A model generated the notes under the pieces. It saw nothing but the letters and a program-made list of their open reading frames with translations, was not told the DNA's origin and did no database searches. 53,350 nucleotides of DNA, taken from NCBI RefSeq assembly GCF_024129735.1, contig NZ_JAMXXK010000019.1:1-53350 (forward strand). The letters are read 5' to 3'. Shown in pieces: positions 28,146 through 38,653 of the stretch. The position numbers and the translations under genes are program-made. The stretch is from Acinetobacter lwoffii (GTDB lineage: Bacteria > Pseudomonadota > Gammaproteobacteria > Pseudomonadales > Moraxellaceae). Positions within the stretch are counted from its first letter, which is position 1; each line of letters opens with the position of its first letter.

Positions 28146-28931
28146 TTAGCCCTGATCACCACCACCGACCGGTACCACTGTACCTGTCATATAAGATGAT
28201 TCATCCGAAGCCAGGAATACAATTGCATTCACTTGCTCCTGAATCGTACCGTAGCGTCCCATGAAAGTACGGTCAATGGTCTGATCAACCACTTGCTGCA
28301 TCCATTGTTTTTCAGATTCAGTCAGTGGATTGGCATTGCGCGGTACTTTACGTGGTGGTGCTTCAGTACCACCTGTCGCGATTGCATTGACACGGATTCC
28401 GTCTTTAGCATGTTCAAAGGCAAGGGAAGCGGTCAGGCCGTTCACACCACCTTTCGATGCCGAATATGGCACACGGTTAATGCCGCGTGTCGCAATAGAA
28501 GACACGTTTACAATGGTACCTTTCTGATTTTTAATCATTTCCGGAAGTACTGCACGGCAGCACCACAAGGTCGGGAACAATGAACGGTTCACTTCCTTGA
28601 TAATTTCCTCTTCAGAAAATTCCTCGAAAGGTTTCATCCAAATCGCGCCACCGACGTTGTTGATGAGCACATCGACACGACCATACGTTTCTAGCGCTTT
28701 TTCAACGACTGATTGAGCACCAGCAAACGTTTCCAGATTGGCTTTGACCGTAATCGCATCACCGCCAGTCGCTTCAATTTCAGCCAGAACTTCTTCTACA
28801 TAAGGGGAAAGGTCAGCCATGACGACTTGGGCACCTTCGCTCGCCACTTGCAGCGCGACACCGCGACCGATGCCTTGCGCGGCACCCGTCACGATTACAA
28901 CTTTATTTTCAAATCTTTGACGGTTAGACAT
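28146..28931 (-). CDS. benD: Benzoate cis-dihydrodiol dehydrogenase
   Basis: A 261-residue short-chain dehydrogenase that oxidises and decarboxylates benzoate cis-diol to catechol with NAD. The nucleotide motif is TGAAQGIG (15-22). The catalytic residues are Ser144 or Ser145 with Tyr156 and Lys160 in YSASKGG. GAGGGA precedes the ATG. It lies 17 bp after benC. Confidence 0.94.
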   Translation of the reverse strand: MSNRQRFENKVVIVTGAAQGIGRGVALQVASEGAQVVMADLSPYVEEVLAEIEATGGDAITVKANLETFAGAQSVVEKALETYGRVDVLINNVGGAIWMKPFEEFSEEEIIKEVNRSLFPTLWCCRAVLPEMIKNQKGTIVNVSSIATRGINRVPYSASKGGVNGLTASLAFEHAKDGIRVNAIATGGTEAPPRKVPRNANPLTESEKQWMQQVVDQTIDRTFMGRYGTIQEQVNAIVFLASDESSYMTGTVVPVGGGDQG

Positions 28932-28948
28932 TGAACAAATTCCCTCTA

Positions 28949-30055
<1,107 letters not shown>

Positions 30056-30547
30056 TTAGAGGTGATAAATGTCGATAACCTGGTTGATGTAATCGTTTTT
30101 CAGTACCACGTATTTGCTTAAAATTTGTGGTTTATCGCCTGAGAAATCAATTTCATAACGAGACATACCGAAGTAGCTGTAACTTGTTTTGTAACGGAAG
30201 CTCAAAGTATTCCAGTTAAAACGTACAGTCACTTTGTCGCCATCACGTTCAACAATTTCAATATTGCTGATGTTATGGCAGGTACGTGTGTCCGGCATAG
30301 TTGCAGATGAACGTTCAGTCTTGATCCGGAACACGCGGTCTTCTAAACCTTGACGGTCTGGATAGTAAATCAATGAGATTTCAGACTGTGGATCTGTGGT
30401 CAGTTTGTCATCATCATCCCAAGCTGGCATCCAGAAAGACGCAGTAGGGGCATAACAAGTTAGCCAGTCATCCCATTGTTCATCATCTAAAAAGCGGGCT
30501 TCTTGATACAGGAACTGAGCAATATTTTCTAAAGTGATGTCGCTCAT
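30056..30547 (-). CDS. benB: Benzoate 1,2-dioxygenase small subunit
   Basis: The 163-residue beta subunit of the ring-hydroxylating dioxygenase. Family-typical features are the start [20 protein letters not shown], the [10 protein letters not shown] segment and [25 protein letters not shown]. It is structural and has no metal site. Its ATG overlaps the benA stop (30544-30547), and AAGGAG lies inside the end of benA, so the subunits are translationally coupled. Confidence 0.94.
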   Translation of the reverse strand: MSDITLENIAQFLYQEARFLDDEQWDDWLTCYAPTASFWMPAWDDDDKLTTDPQSEISLIYYPDRQGLEDRVFRIKTERSSATMPDTRTCHNISNIEIVERDGDKVTVRFNWNTLSFRYKTSYSYFGMSRYEIDFSGDKPQILSKYVVLKNDYINQVIDIYHL

Positions 30548-31932
30548 GCGTTTTCTCCTTCAGTGGATGCTGCAATTTCTTTCTCAGTCGCAATACCTTT
30601 TTTGATCAATTCTAACCAGTACTGGTGCTGAGACAGGTATAAACCTTCATCTTCAGTTTTAATACCAGACAGTTTTGGTTTTAAACCGATTTCATTGGCA
30701 GCATCATCCGGACCTTGAATCCAATGTTTAGAACCACGGCACATGTCGTTCCATTCCAGCGCGATACCGGCATAACCTGCCTGACAAGCACGGAATTCTT
30801 CAAGATCGTCTGGTGTCGCCATACCTGAAGCGTTAAAGAAATCTTCATACTGACGGATACGACGGGTACGTGCTTCTGGTTCTTCACCTACAGGTGCGAT
30901 ACAGTAGATCGTCACTTCAGTCTTATCGACAGAAATCGGGCGTAGGACACGGATTTGTGAACCAAACTGATCCATGAAGTAAACGTTTGGATAGATACAC
31001 AGGTTACGTGAACGTTCGATCATCCACTTCGCCATGGCTTCGCCATATTGCGCAGTGTATTCATCTTTCTTGGCAAAGTTAGGACGGTCTTCCGGGTTTG
31101 CCCATTGCGTCCAAAGAAGCATATGACCATGTTCAAAGCCGTAAGAACCACCACCTTGTTTGCCCCATGCACCTGCGCTCATCGCACGGATGTTGTCACC
31201 AGCTTCTTTTTCTTTACGTTGCTGAGTCGTTGCAGCATAGTTCCAGTGTACAGCAGACACGTGATAACCATCAGCACCGTTTTCAGCAGTCAACTTCCAG
31301 TTACCTTCATAGGTATAAGTCGAAGAACCACGTAAAACTTCCAGACCTTGTTCAGACTGATCCACGATCATGTCAATGATTTTGGTCGCTTCGCCCAGGT
31401 ATTCTTCCAGAGAAGGAACATCCGGATTCAAGCTGCCGAACAGGAAACCTTTATAGTTTTCAAAACGGGCAACCTTTTTCAGGTCATGTGAACCGTCTTT
31501 GTTAAAGCAGTCTGAATAACCCGCTTCAGCCGGGTCTTTTACTTTTAATAACTTACCTGAGTTATTGAAGGTCCAGCCATGGAATGGGCAGGTGTAAGTT
31601 GCTTTGTTGCCTTTCTTGTTACGGCATAATTGTGCACCGCGATGCGAACAAGCATTGATCATTGCATTCAGTTCACCTTGACGGTTACGCGCAATGATGA
31701 TTGGCTGACGACCCATATAGGTCGTATAGAAATCGTTGTTGTTTGGAATCTGGCTTTCATGTGCCAGATAAACCCAGTTGCCTTCAAAGATGTATTTCAT
31801 CTCCAGGTCAAACAGGGCTTGGTCTGTGAATACAGACCGGTGAAGTTTAAATTCACCAGATTCAAAATCGTCAACTAGAAGCTCATCAATACGATCAAGA
31901 TGACTGGTGTTAATTACAGGAATACGAGGCAT
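30544..31932 (-). CDS. benA: Benzoate 1,2-dioxygenase large subunit
   Basis: The 462-residue catalytic alpha subunit. The Rieske 2Fe-2S ligands are Cys95, His97, Cys115 and His118 (CSHRGAQLC and CPFHGW). The mononuclear iron site starts in the [10 protein letters not shown] segment. It dihydroxylates benzoate to the cis-diol. The open frame extends to 32007, but GGAGA is correctly placed for the ATG at 31932, which gives the standard N-terminus [15 protein letters not shown]. It follows catA by 74 bp, and a weak GACTT/AAGTC hairpin lies just upstream of the ribosome binding site. Confidence 0.95.
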   Translation of the reverse strand: MPRIPVINTSHLDRIDELLVDDFESGEFKLHRSVFTDQALFDLEMKYIFEGNWVYLAHESQIPNNNDFYTTYMGRQPIIIARNRQGELNAMINACSHRGAQLCRNKKGNKATYTCPFHGWTFNNSGKLLKVKDPAEAGYSDCFNKDGSHDLKKVARFENYKGFLFGSLNPDVPSLEEYLGEATKIIDMIVDQSEQGLEVLRGSSTYTYEGNWKLTAENGADGYHVSAVHWNYAATTQQRKEKEAGDNIRAMSAGAWGKQGGGSYGFEHGHMLLWTQWANPEDRPNFAKKDEYTAQYGEAMAKWMIERSRNLCIYPNVYFMDQFGSQIRVLRPISVDKTEVTIYCIAPVGEEPEARTRRIRQYEDFFNASGMATPDDLEEFRACQAGYAGIALEWNDMCRGSKHWIQGPDDAANEIGLKPKLSGIKTEDEGLYLSQHQYWLELIKKGIATEKEIAASTEGENA

Positions 31933-32006
31933 GTCCGTTCTCCGACTTTCCAAGGAGGGGAAGTCATCGGGATGTGCTTGGAGCAACACCCCGAATCCAT
32001 TTTGCA

Positions 32007-32927
32007 TTAAGCGCTTGCGCGGCGGCGATCAACTTCAGTAGAAGGTACGTCTGCTTTTTCTTTCACAAGTTCAATATCAAATTGAATATGTTTGAAAGGA
32101 CCTTTCAAACCACGTTTTGCAATTTCAGCTTCATCAGTTACATCAACCGCAGTTGCCACCAGGCCTTCACGAGTCGCAAATGCAAAGTCATCCCACAGGT
32201 ACTGGTCGCCTTCAATGTTGAATTGAGTTGTCAGCTTGCGGTAACCCGGTGCAGAAACGAAGTAATGCACGTGTGATGGACGGTTACCATGACGGCCTAA
32301 TTTGTCCAGTACGAATTGAGTCGTGCCCTCTGGAGGACAGCCATAACCTACTGGCATAGTGGTTAAAGCTACATATTTACCATCCTGGTCGCTGAAAATA
32401 GAACGGCGCAGGTTAAAGTCAGACTGTGACTTGTCAAAGAATGAGTAGTTGCCCAGGCTGTTGGCATGCCAAACTTCAACTTTGGCACCTTCAATGATAT
32501 TGCCGTCAGTATCTTTAACTGTACCTTCAATGATCAGTGTCGGAATTTTGCCTTCTTCAGAGCCATCATCCATACGGGCAAAGCCGACAGATTCAGGAGC
32601 ACCCGCCACATATAACGGACCTTCAATTGTACGTGGCGTACCGCCCGTAATGCCTGCTTTAGCATCTGCTTCATCAGCACGTAAGTCTAAGTAGTGTTCC
32701 AGACCCAAGCCTGCAGCCAGTAGGCCTAATTCATTGGCTTGACCGGCATCGGTAAAGTATTCCAGACCTTTCCACAGTTCTGACTGAGAAATATCAAGAT
32801 CTTCGATCGCCTGGAAAAGGTCACCTAGCAGGCGCACAACGATTTGCTGGACACGCTCATCTACTGGTCCTGTCGCTGTATCAACGTTCATTTGCTTAAC
32901 TAATGCATCAATTTCTTGGCGATTCAT
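32007..32927 (-). CDS. catA: Catechol 1,2-dioxygenase
   Basis: A 306-residue intradiol dioxygenase converting catechol to cis,cis-muconate. The four ferric ligands are visible as Tyr161, Tyr195, His219 and His221, close to the Acinetobacter ADP1 numbering. AGGAG precedes the ATG. The 154-bp gap between catC and catA is the largest in the array and could hold an extra promoter, but no ATAC-N7-GTAT site is seen there. In ADP1 catA is separate from benA; here it is directly upstream. Confidence 0.95.
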   Translation of the reverse strand: MNRQEIDALVKQMNVDTATGPVDERVQQIVVRLLGDLFQAIEDLDISQSELWKGLEYFTDAGQANELGLLAAGLGLEHYLDLRADEADAKAGITGGTPRTIEGPLYVAGAPESVGFARMDDGSEEGKIPTLIIEGTVKDTDGNIIEGAKVEVWHANSLGNYSFFDKSQSDFNLRRSIFSDQDGKYVALTTMPVGYGCPPEGTTQFVLDKLGRHGNRPSHVHYFVSAPGYRKLTTQFNIEGDQYLWDDFAFATREGLVATAVDVTDEAEIAKRGLKGPFKHIQFDIELVKEKADVPSTEVDRRRASA

Positions 32928-33081
32928 ACTATTGCTCCTAAAGTATGTCTTTCATCTTTTAGTGGCGCACTTTTTTAGCTTTCATTGGCTGGCTAAATCT
33001 GGCTGGCCACAATCCTTGTTGAGGTACCCTCTGTTTTCGATTCGGAAGGGGAATCCGGTGACTCCCAATCCGCTCATTTAA

Positions 33082-33372
33082 TCAACTGTCGTCATCTCGA
33101 ACTGAAGATGGGTGACGGTTTAATGCCATCACTTCAATGTTCATATAAGGATAGAGAGGCAAGCCTTGTAGCAAGTTGTGCAACTCTTCATTGCTTTCAA
33201 CATCAAAAATACTGATGTTTGAGTACTGGCCCGTGATGCGCCAGATATGACGCCATTTGCCTTGACGCTGCAATTCCTGTGAATAAGCCTTTTCAACAGC
33301 CTTAATTTCGTTTGCCTGTTCAACTGGCAGATCACGTGGAATGTTTACATCCATACGTACGTGAAAAAGCAT
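33082..33372 (-). CDS. catC: Muconolactone delta-isomerase
   Basis: A 96-residue protein with the MLFHVRMDVNIPRDLP start, the LHNLLQGLPLYPYMNIEV segment and the family's short length. It isomerises muconolactone to the beta-ketoadipate enol-lactone as a decamer. AGGAGA lies upstream of the ATG, 13 bp after catB. Confidence 0.95.
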   Translation of the reverse strand: MLFHVRMDVNIPRDLPVEQANEIKAVEKAYSQELQRQGKWRHIWRITGQYSNISIFDVESNEELHNLLQGLPLYPYMNIEVMALNRHPSSVRDDDS

Positions 33373-33385
33373 GGGTTTCTCCTAA

Positions 33386-34495
33386 TTACTGACGACGCAA
33401 GTTGTCAATCTTGTTTTCATCCAACTCAATCCCCAGACCTGGCCCTTTCGGAATCTCAAGTTCAAAGTTTTGATAGTTGAGCGGGGTTTTCAAAATATCT
33501 TCAGTCAGCAGTAGAGGACCAAACAGCTCGGTACCGAACGCCAGACTTTCAAAAGTAGAGAACACATGTGCCGAAGCAATCGTGCCCACAGGGCCTTCCA
33601 GCATGGTGCCGCCATACAGGTCAATACCTGCAAGTTTGGCAATCTTGCCTACTTCACAACCTTCAATCAGGCCACCCGACTGGGCAACTTTGACTGCAAA
33701 AACAGATGAACCGTTTTGTTTGGCAATCTCATACGCTGAGTGCGGGCCCATTAACGATTCGTCTGCCATGATGGCAACATCAAAACGTCGGGTCAGACGG
33801 CGCATGGCATCCAGGTTATCAATTGCACATGGCTGTTCAATCAGATCAACACCGCCATCTTGCAATAACTGAATGCCTTTAATCGCTTCCAGTTCTGACC
33901 AGGCACGGTTCACATCCACACGGATTGAAACGTCTTTGCCTAAGGCTTTCTTAATTGCCAGCACATGTTCAACATCTTCTTCTACCGGACGCGAACCGAT
34001 TTTGAGTTTGAAAATGTTGTGACGTTTTGCCGCAACCATTTTCTCTGCTTCCGCAATATCTTTTTCGGTATTGCCAGAAGCCAATACCCAAAGAACTGGA
34101 ATACTGTCACGTAAGCGGCCACCGAGGACTTCGCTTAATGGCAAACCTAAACGTTGTGCCTGAATGTCTAAAAGTGCAGTCTGAATCGCACATTTGGCAA
34201 AACGGTTACCATTAATATTCTTTTTGATTGCTTGTAATGTCTGTGCAACATTTAAACCGGATAATGTTTTTAAAAGAGGCGCAAAATAAGTTTCAATATT
34301 AACTTTTACGCTTTCCGGGCTTTCATCACCATAACCTAAGCCACCGATAGTTGTTGCTTCACCCCAACCGATGTAACCATCTTCAGTGGTGATTTTAACT
34401 AAGACCAGGGTCTGGGTTTGCATCGTCGCCACTGCCATCTTGTGAGGGCGAATGGTTGGAATTTCTACCAGCAAGGTTTCAACTGACTTATACAT
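33386..34495 (-). CDS. catB: Muconate cycloisomerase
   Basis: A 369-residue enolase-superfamily enzyme that lactonises cis,cis-muconate. The catalytic KxK is Lys163/Lys165 and the metal ligands are Asp194, Glu220 and Asp245, with NPF-free MLE-subgroup features (MADESL). The ATG has no good ribosome binding site. It is the first gene of the minus-strand array and is divergent from the BenM-like regulator gene 115 bp away; its promoter must lie in that gap. Confidence 0.95.
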   Translation of the reverse strand: MYKSVETLLVEIPTIRPHKMAVATMQTQTLVLVKITTEDGYIGWGEATTIGGLGYGDESPESVKVNIETYFAPLLKTLSGLNVAQTLQAIKKNINGNRFAKCAIQTALLDIQAQRLGLPLSEVLGGRLRDSIPVLWVLASGNTEKDIAEAEKMVAAKRHNIFKLKIGSRPVEEDVEHVLAIKKALGKDVSIRVDVNRAWSELEAIKGIQLLQDGGVDLIEQPCAIDNLDAMRRLTRRFDVAIMADESLMGPHSAYEIAKQNGSSVFAVKVAQSGGLIEGCEVGKIAKLAGIDLYGGTMLEGPVGTIASAHVFSTFESLAFGTELFGPLLLTEDILKTPLNYQNFELEIPKGPGLGIELDENKIDNLRRQ

Positions 34496-34535
34496 AATAC
34501 GGGTTCACATTCTTGCTTTAATGTTTTGACTTGAT

Positions 34536-34602
34536 ATACCTTAAAAGAATAATTTTGATTGGTCTAAGATCGATTTAGCATTTTTTTATACTTTAAAGGT
34601 AT
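34536..34602. promoter_or_regulatory. BenM/CatM operator region between catB and the regulator gene
   Basis: ATAC-TTTAAAG-GTAT (34588-34602) is an exact ATAC-N7-GTAT site, the consensus for BenM and CatM. A near-consensus partner, ATAC-CTTAAAA-GAAT, lies at 34536-34550. The centres are 52 bp apart. On the minus strand the partner overlaps a likely -10 box (GTATAT) for catB. A strong upstream site plus a weaker one over the promoter is the arrangement described for ADP1 benA. The strong site ends eight bases before the regulator ATG, so it can also autoregulate. Confidence 0.85.
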
Positions 34603-34610
34603 GCAGGAAT

Positions 34611-35522
34611 ATGGAACTCAGGCATTTGCGTTACTTTGTCGCAGTCGTCGAAGAACAAAGTTTTACCAAGGCGGCAGAAAAACTGTTTATTGCTCAACCA
34701 CCTTTAAGCAGACAAATACAAAATCTGGAACAGGAACTGGATATTCAGCTCTTTGAAAGAGGTAGCCGACCGCTTAAGACCACCGAAGCCGGTCAATTCT
34801 TCTACCAGCATGCGGTTAAACTTTTGTCTAATGCGGAAGAAATAAAATCGATGACCAAACGGATTGGTATCGCGGATCGCACCATTAGTATTGGTTTTGT
34901 TGGCTCGTTATTGTTCGGTTTGCTATCGCGTATTGTGTTTTTATTTAAGCAGCAACATCCCCAGCTCAAAATTGAGATGGTTGAAATGAATACTTCAGAG
35001 CAGATTCAGGCACTTAAGGAAGGGCGGATTGATGTCGGTTTTGGACGCTTGAGAATTTCAGATCCAGCAGTGAAACGGGTGTTGCTGCGTGAAGAAAGAC
35101 TCATGGTCGCTGCGCATTCCAGCCATTTTCTCTCGCAACGAGATGGCGTGAACCTAGCTGAACTGGTGGATCAGCCACTCTTTTTATACCCGAATAATGG
35201 TAAGGCAAATTTTTCGACCCAGGTGCGCGGTATATTTTCCGAGTATGGACTAGAGCCGAAAAATATCCGTGCAGTCAGTGAATTGCAACTGGCGCTGGGT
35301 TTTGTGGCTGCTGGAGAGGGTGTTTGTATCGTGCCGGAAAGTGCCCAGAATATTCGTCTGGCACATTTAAACTTTATCCCTTTATTAGATGAATTTGCGG
35401 TCAGTCCGGTCTTTATGGCGATTCGTAACATGGATGAAAGTGAATATATTCGTTATCTGTTTGATGCGGTCTATCAGGTCTATGATCTTGAGGCGATTAA
35501 ATATGATCGTGCGGTGTTTTAA
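34611..35522 (+). CDS. benM: LysR-type regulator of the ben/cat genes, BenM-like
   Basis: A 303-residue LysR protein whose N-terminus (MELRHLRYFVAVVEEQSFTKAA) is that of BenM/CatM. Muconate-site residues Ser99 and Thr128 are present. The residues that give BenM its second, benzoate-binding site are Arg160 and Tyr293. Arg160 is retained, and the aligned tyrosine is Tyr291 in VYQVY. CatM has His and Phe there, so BenM is the better name. It is the only such regulator in the region and is divergent from catB. The benzoate response is inferred from these residues. Confidence 0.88.
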   Translation: MELRHLRYFVAVVEEQSFTKAAEKLFIAQPPLSRQIQNLEQELDIQLFERGSRPLKTTEAGQFFYQHAVKLLSNAEEIKSMTKRIGIADRTISIGFVGSLLFGLLSRIVFLFKQQHPQLKIEMVEMNTSEQIQALKEGRIDVGFGRLRISDPAVKRVLLREERLMVAAHSSHFLSQRDGVNLAELVDQPLFLYPNNGKANFSTQVRGIFSEYGLEPKNIRAVSELQLALGFVAAGEGVCIVPESAQNIRLAHLNFIPLLDEFAVSPVFMAIRNMDESEYIRYLFDAVYQVYDLEAIKYDRAVF

Positions 35523-35655
35523 ACAAGATTAAAAACTTTTTAGATGCTATATAAAATAGGTGAAATTATTATTTAATGACTGAATTAAAGTCGTTTTATT
35601 TGGATGAATATCATTAAGGCATAGTAAATAAAGCCTTTTCTTGAAGGCAGACTTT

Positions 35656-35677
35656 ATAGGTATAGAAGTATGCCTAT
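35656..35677. promoter_or_regulatory. Imperfect 22-bp dyad upstream of benK
   Basis: ATAGGTATA-GAAG-TATGCCTAT is an inverted repeat with 8 of 9 matching positions per arm, 75 bp before the benK start. It is not an exact ATAC-N7-GTAT site. It may be an operator for benK. Confidence 0.35.
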
Positions 35678-35751
35678 TCAGTTTTGGACATTTATGGACA
35701 TCTTCTGCATTGTGAATCTCATAAATTGAACTTCACAATTAGGAGGTGAAG

Positions 35752-37125
35752 ATGTCTACAAATAAAGTGAATATAAATACGCTGATCGATGAAGCAAAGT
35801 TCACACCTTTTCATTGGGGTGTTTTGATCTGGTGTTTGCTGATCATTATTTTTGACGGTTATGACCTGGTCATCTATGGGGTGGCATTGCCGCTGCTGAT
35901 GCAAGAATGGTCGTTAAGTGCAGTGCAAGCTGGAATGCTGGCTAGTACTGCCTTATTCGGAATGATGTTTGGTGCCATGAGTTTCGGTACATTGTCCGAT
36001 AAACTCGGCCGTAAAAAAACCATCATGATCTGTGTGGCTATTTTTAGCGGCTTCACATTCATTGGTGCCTTTGCCACATCACCAATCGAATTTGGAATCT
36101 TGCGCTTCTTGGCTGGTTTGGGTATTGGCGGGGTCATGCCTAACGTGGTCGCTTTGATGACCGAGTATGCACCTAAACGTATCCGCAGCACCTTGGTTGC
36201 GTTGATGTTTAGTGGTTATGCCATTGGCGGGATGACTTCTGCGCTACTCGGTGCATGGTTGGTGCCGCAATTTGGCTGGAAAATCATGTTCCTGCTTGCC
36301 GGCATTCCATTGCTCATCTTGCCGATTCTATGGAAATATCTGCCAGAATCCCTGATGTACCTGACCAACAAGCAACAGACGGCTCAAGCACACACGATTA
36401 TTCAGAAAATTTCTCCGACACAGGTCATTACCAGTGATACCCAGCTTGTCCTGAATGAAGTGCAAAAGGGTGATGAAGCGCCATTAAAAGCCCTGTTCCA
36501 ACAAGGCCGTAGTTTTAGTACCTTCATGTTCTGGCTGGCATTCTTTATGTGCCTGTTGATGGTCTACGCATTGGGTAGCTGGTTGCCAAAACTGATGATT
36601 CAGGCAGGTTACTCGCTAGGTGCCAGTATGATCTTCCTGTTCGCACTGAATATTGGTGGAATGGTAGGTGCCATTGGTGGGGGATATCTCGCAGATAAAT
36701 TCCATATCAAAAAAGTGCTGACCATCATGTTCTTCTGCGGTGCCATTGCCTTGATTCTGCTTGGCTTTAACAGTCCGCAATTCGTACTGTATACCTTGAT
36801 TGCTGTGGCAGGTGCTGCAACGATTGGCTCTCAAATCCTGCTTTATACCTTTGTGGCGCAGTATTATCCATCGACGGTACGTTCTACCGGTATGGGCTGG
36901 GCATCTGGTATTGGACGTATTGGTGCAATTGTTGGGCCGGTACTCACTGGTGCTTTATTGACCATGAATTTACCGCATCAAATGAACTTCTTTGCAATTG
37001 CGATTCCTGGTGTCATCGCGGCGCTGGCAATTTTCTTAGTGAATTTAAAAACCTCGGTAGATGGCCAAGCCCTTGCAACGTCTAGTGTAGAACCAAACCC
37101 AATGGTAAAAGAAGCGACACATTAA
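35752..37125 (+). CDS. benK: MFS benzoate transporter BenK
   Basis: A 457-residue, 12-helix member of the aromatic acid:H+ symporter (AAHS) family. Signature segments are DGYDLVIYGVALPLLM, the loop GTLSDKLGRKK and GGVMPNVVALMTEYAPKRIR. AGGAGG at 35741-35746 fits the ATG at 35752; the frame itself starts at a GTG six bases earlier. Order regulator-benK-porin mirrors ADP1 benM-benK-benP, which supports benzoate as substrate. Confidence 0.9.
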   Translation: MSTNKVNINTLIDEAKFTPFHWGVLIWCLLIIIFDGYDLVIYGVALPLLMQEWSLSAVQAGMLASTALFGMMFGAMSFGTLSDKLGRKKTIMICVAIFSGFTFIGAFATSPIEFGILRFLAGLGIGGVMPNVVALMTEYAPKRIRSTLVALMFSGYAIGGMTSALLGAWLVPQFGWKIMFLLAGIPLLILPILWKYLPESLMYLTNKQQTAQAHTIIQKISPTQVITSDTQLVLNEVQKGDEAPLKALFQQGRSFSTFMFWLAFFMCLLMVYALGSWLPKLMIQAGYSLGASMIFLFALNIGGMVGAIGGGYLADKFHIKKVLTIMFFCGAIALILLGFNSPQFVLYTLIAVAGAATIGSQILLYTFVAQYYPSTVRSTGMGWASGIGRIGAIVGPVLTGALLTMNLPHQMNFFAIAIPGVIAALAIFLVNLKTSVDGQALATSSVEPNPMVKEATH

Positions 37126-37233
37126 GTTAGATTTCAATCAATAAAGATAATATTCCCAATGATATAGATCGCCATCGTAACGGGTGGTGATCTGTTGCTA
37201 GAATCGAAACGCATAATAAAAAGCGAGTTTAGG

Positions 37234-38583
37234 ATGAACACGACACAATTATTTAATCAACCAACAATCACATTCAAACGCACAGTTTTGATGAGCATGA
37301 TGGCAATGAGTTTAGGGGGCATCAGCTTGTCGACTCAAGCACAAACCTCAGCTCAGTCGAATCAGCAGGAAATTGAACAATTGCGCCAAGAAGTTCAGGC
37401 TCTACGCGCACTGGTTGAGCAACAGCAAAGACAAACGGCTGTGGTCACTGCACATGTTGCAGCAACACCTGCTCCAGCAAGCAAACCTGTCATGAAAATT
37501 GCCAGTGGTGCCGAATTTAATCTTTATGGAAATATTCGTGCCGATGCCTCTTATCAGGCTGAAGGTGGTTCAGCAGCACGTATGTATAACCAGATTAATG
37601 CTGTACCTTTAGAAGGTGTCGGTGAGCGTAGTGATGAATTTAAATCTACTCTGGCTGCAACCCGTTTAGGCATGGATTTTAAAGCACCAGTCGGTGCTGG
37701 AGATAAAGCTTTAAGCGGTAAAGTTGAAGTGGATTTTCTGGGCGGCGCAAGCTTTGATAACTTGCGCATCCGTCATGCTTATATCAGTTATGCCAACTGG
37801 TTGATCGGTCAAACCTGGTCGAACTTTGCGGTGCCAGATTATATTCCAGAAACTGTAGATGCATTGGTTTACGCTGGCGGTTCAATTAAACGGACGCCAC
37901 AAGTTCGTTATACCAGCACAATCAGTCCTGAAACCAATCTGGTATTTGCAGTAGAAGATCCTAAAGATGCAACTATTACTGGTATTAAACAACGTCTACC
38001 TGCTTTAACAGCACGTTTAAATCATAAATTTGCTGATAATCTTACAGTCAGTGCCCGTGCGATGGGGAATGAAAAGCGTGTCAATGAAGATGAAAAAATG
38101 GCATGGGGTGTAGGTTTAGGTGCCAAGTATGATGTTTTACCGGGTACAACGCTCAAAGCTGACTATTACCATGTTAAAGGCGATAGCAGCTTTGTGTCTT
38201 ATGCAAATACGGGTGTGATTACCGCTGCAAATGGCGATTTATTACAAAGCGAATTTGATTCAATTTCAGTTGGCCTAACCCAGCAGTTTAATGACAAATT
38301 GCGCGGTACATTGGGTTATGGCTATATGAATTTTAGTAATGATCAAGACTATGTTAATGCACTAATCGCCTCAACTCCTGCGGATGCGACACAATCTAAT
38401 GCGACCAAGGCTAATAAAGACTTATGGCAAGCTTGGGCTAACGTGTTCTATAGCCCAACCAAGCCTTTAAGTTTCGGTCTGGAATATGTATATGGTGAAC
38501 GTGAGGCATTAGGTGCAGCCACGAATGGCAGCACTAAAGGTGAAGATAACCGTATTAATGCGGTGGCTATTTACAACTTCTAA
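37234..38583 (+). CDS. benP: DcaP-like outer-membrane porin (BenP)
   Basis: A 449-residue outer-membrane protein. It has a long signal region ending near LSTQAQTS, a periplasmic coiled coil (EIEQLRQEVQALRALVEQQQ, about residues 48-67) and a beta-barrel that ends in phenylalanine. These features define the trimeric DcaP-like porins of Acinetobacter. The frame starts with TTG at 37195, but the ATG at 37234 begins the signal peptide. Next to benK it probably lets benzoate cross the outer membrane; the name benP rests on this context. Confidence 0.82.
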   Translation: MNTTQLFNQPTITFKRTVLMSMMAMSLGGISLSTQAQTSAQSNQQEIEQLRQEVQALRALVEQQQRQTAVVTAHVAATPAPASKPVMKIASGAEFNLYGNIRADASYQAEGGSAARMYNQINAVPLEGVGERSDEFKSTLAATRLGMDFKAPVGAGDKALSGKVEVDFLGGASFDNLRIRHAYISYANWLIGQTWSNFAVPDYIPETVDALVYAGGSIKRTPQVRYTSTISPETNLVFAVEDPKDATITGIKQRLPALTARLNHKFADNLTVSARAMGNEKRVNEDEKMAWGVGLGAKYDVLPGTTLKADYYHVKGDSSFVSYANTGVITAANGDLLQSEFDSISVGLTQQFNDKLRGTLGYGYMNFSNDQDYVNALIASTPADATQSNATKANKDLWQAWANVFYSPTKPLSFGLEYVYGEREALGAATNGSTKGEDNRINAVAIYNF

Positions 38584-38618
38584 GACTTCTTTCAATGAGA
38601 GAGTCTGATCTGTAACAG

Positions 38619-38653
38619 AAGCGTGGATGAATTAATCCGCGCTTTTACTATTT
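38619..38653 (+). terminator. Terminator of the porin gene
   Basis: AAGCGTGGAT (38619-38628) and ATCCGCGCTT (38635-38644) pair with one U-G wobble, followed by TTTTACTATTTT. The stop of the convergent MocR gene (38632) lies in the loop, so the stem is shared by both genes. Confidence 0.7.

Noticed and set aside
31933..32007. N-terminal extension of benA reaching the catA stop
   Set aside because: GGAGA upstream of the ATG at 31932 and the family-typical N-terminus [10 protein letters not shown] support the shorter form.
32928..33081. BenM operator in the catC-catA gap
   Set aside because: No ATAC-N7-GTAT or close variant was found; only weak, unrelated stems are present.
37166..37193. Hairpin AGATCGCCA/TGGTGATCT between benK and the porin gene
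   Set aside because: One wobble pair and no T-run follow it, so it is a poor terminator; its role is unclear.
37195..37233. Upstream TTG start of the porin gene
   Set aside because: The signal peptide begins properly at the ATG at 37234, and the extra 13 residues are hydrophilic.
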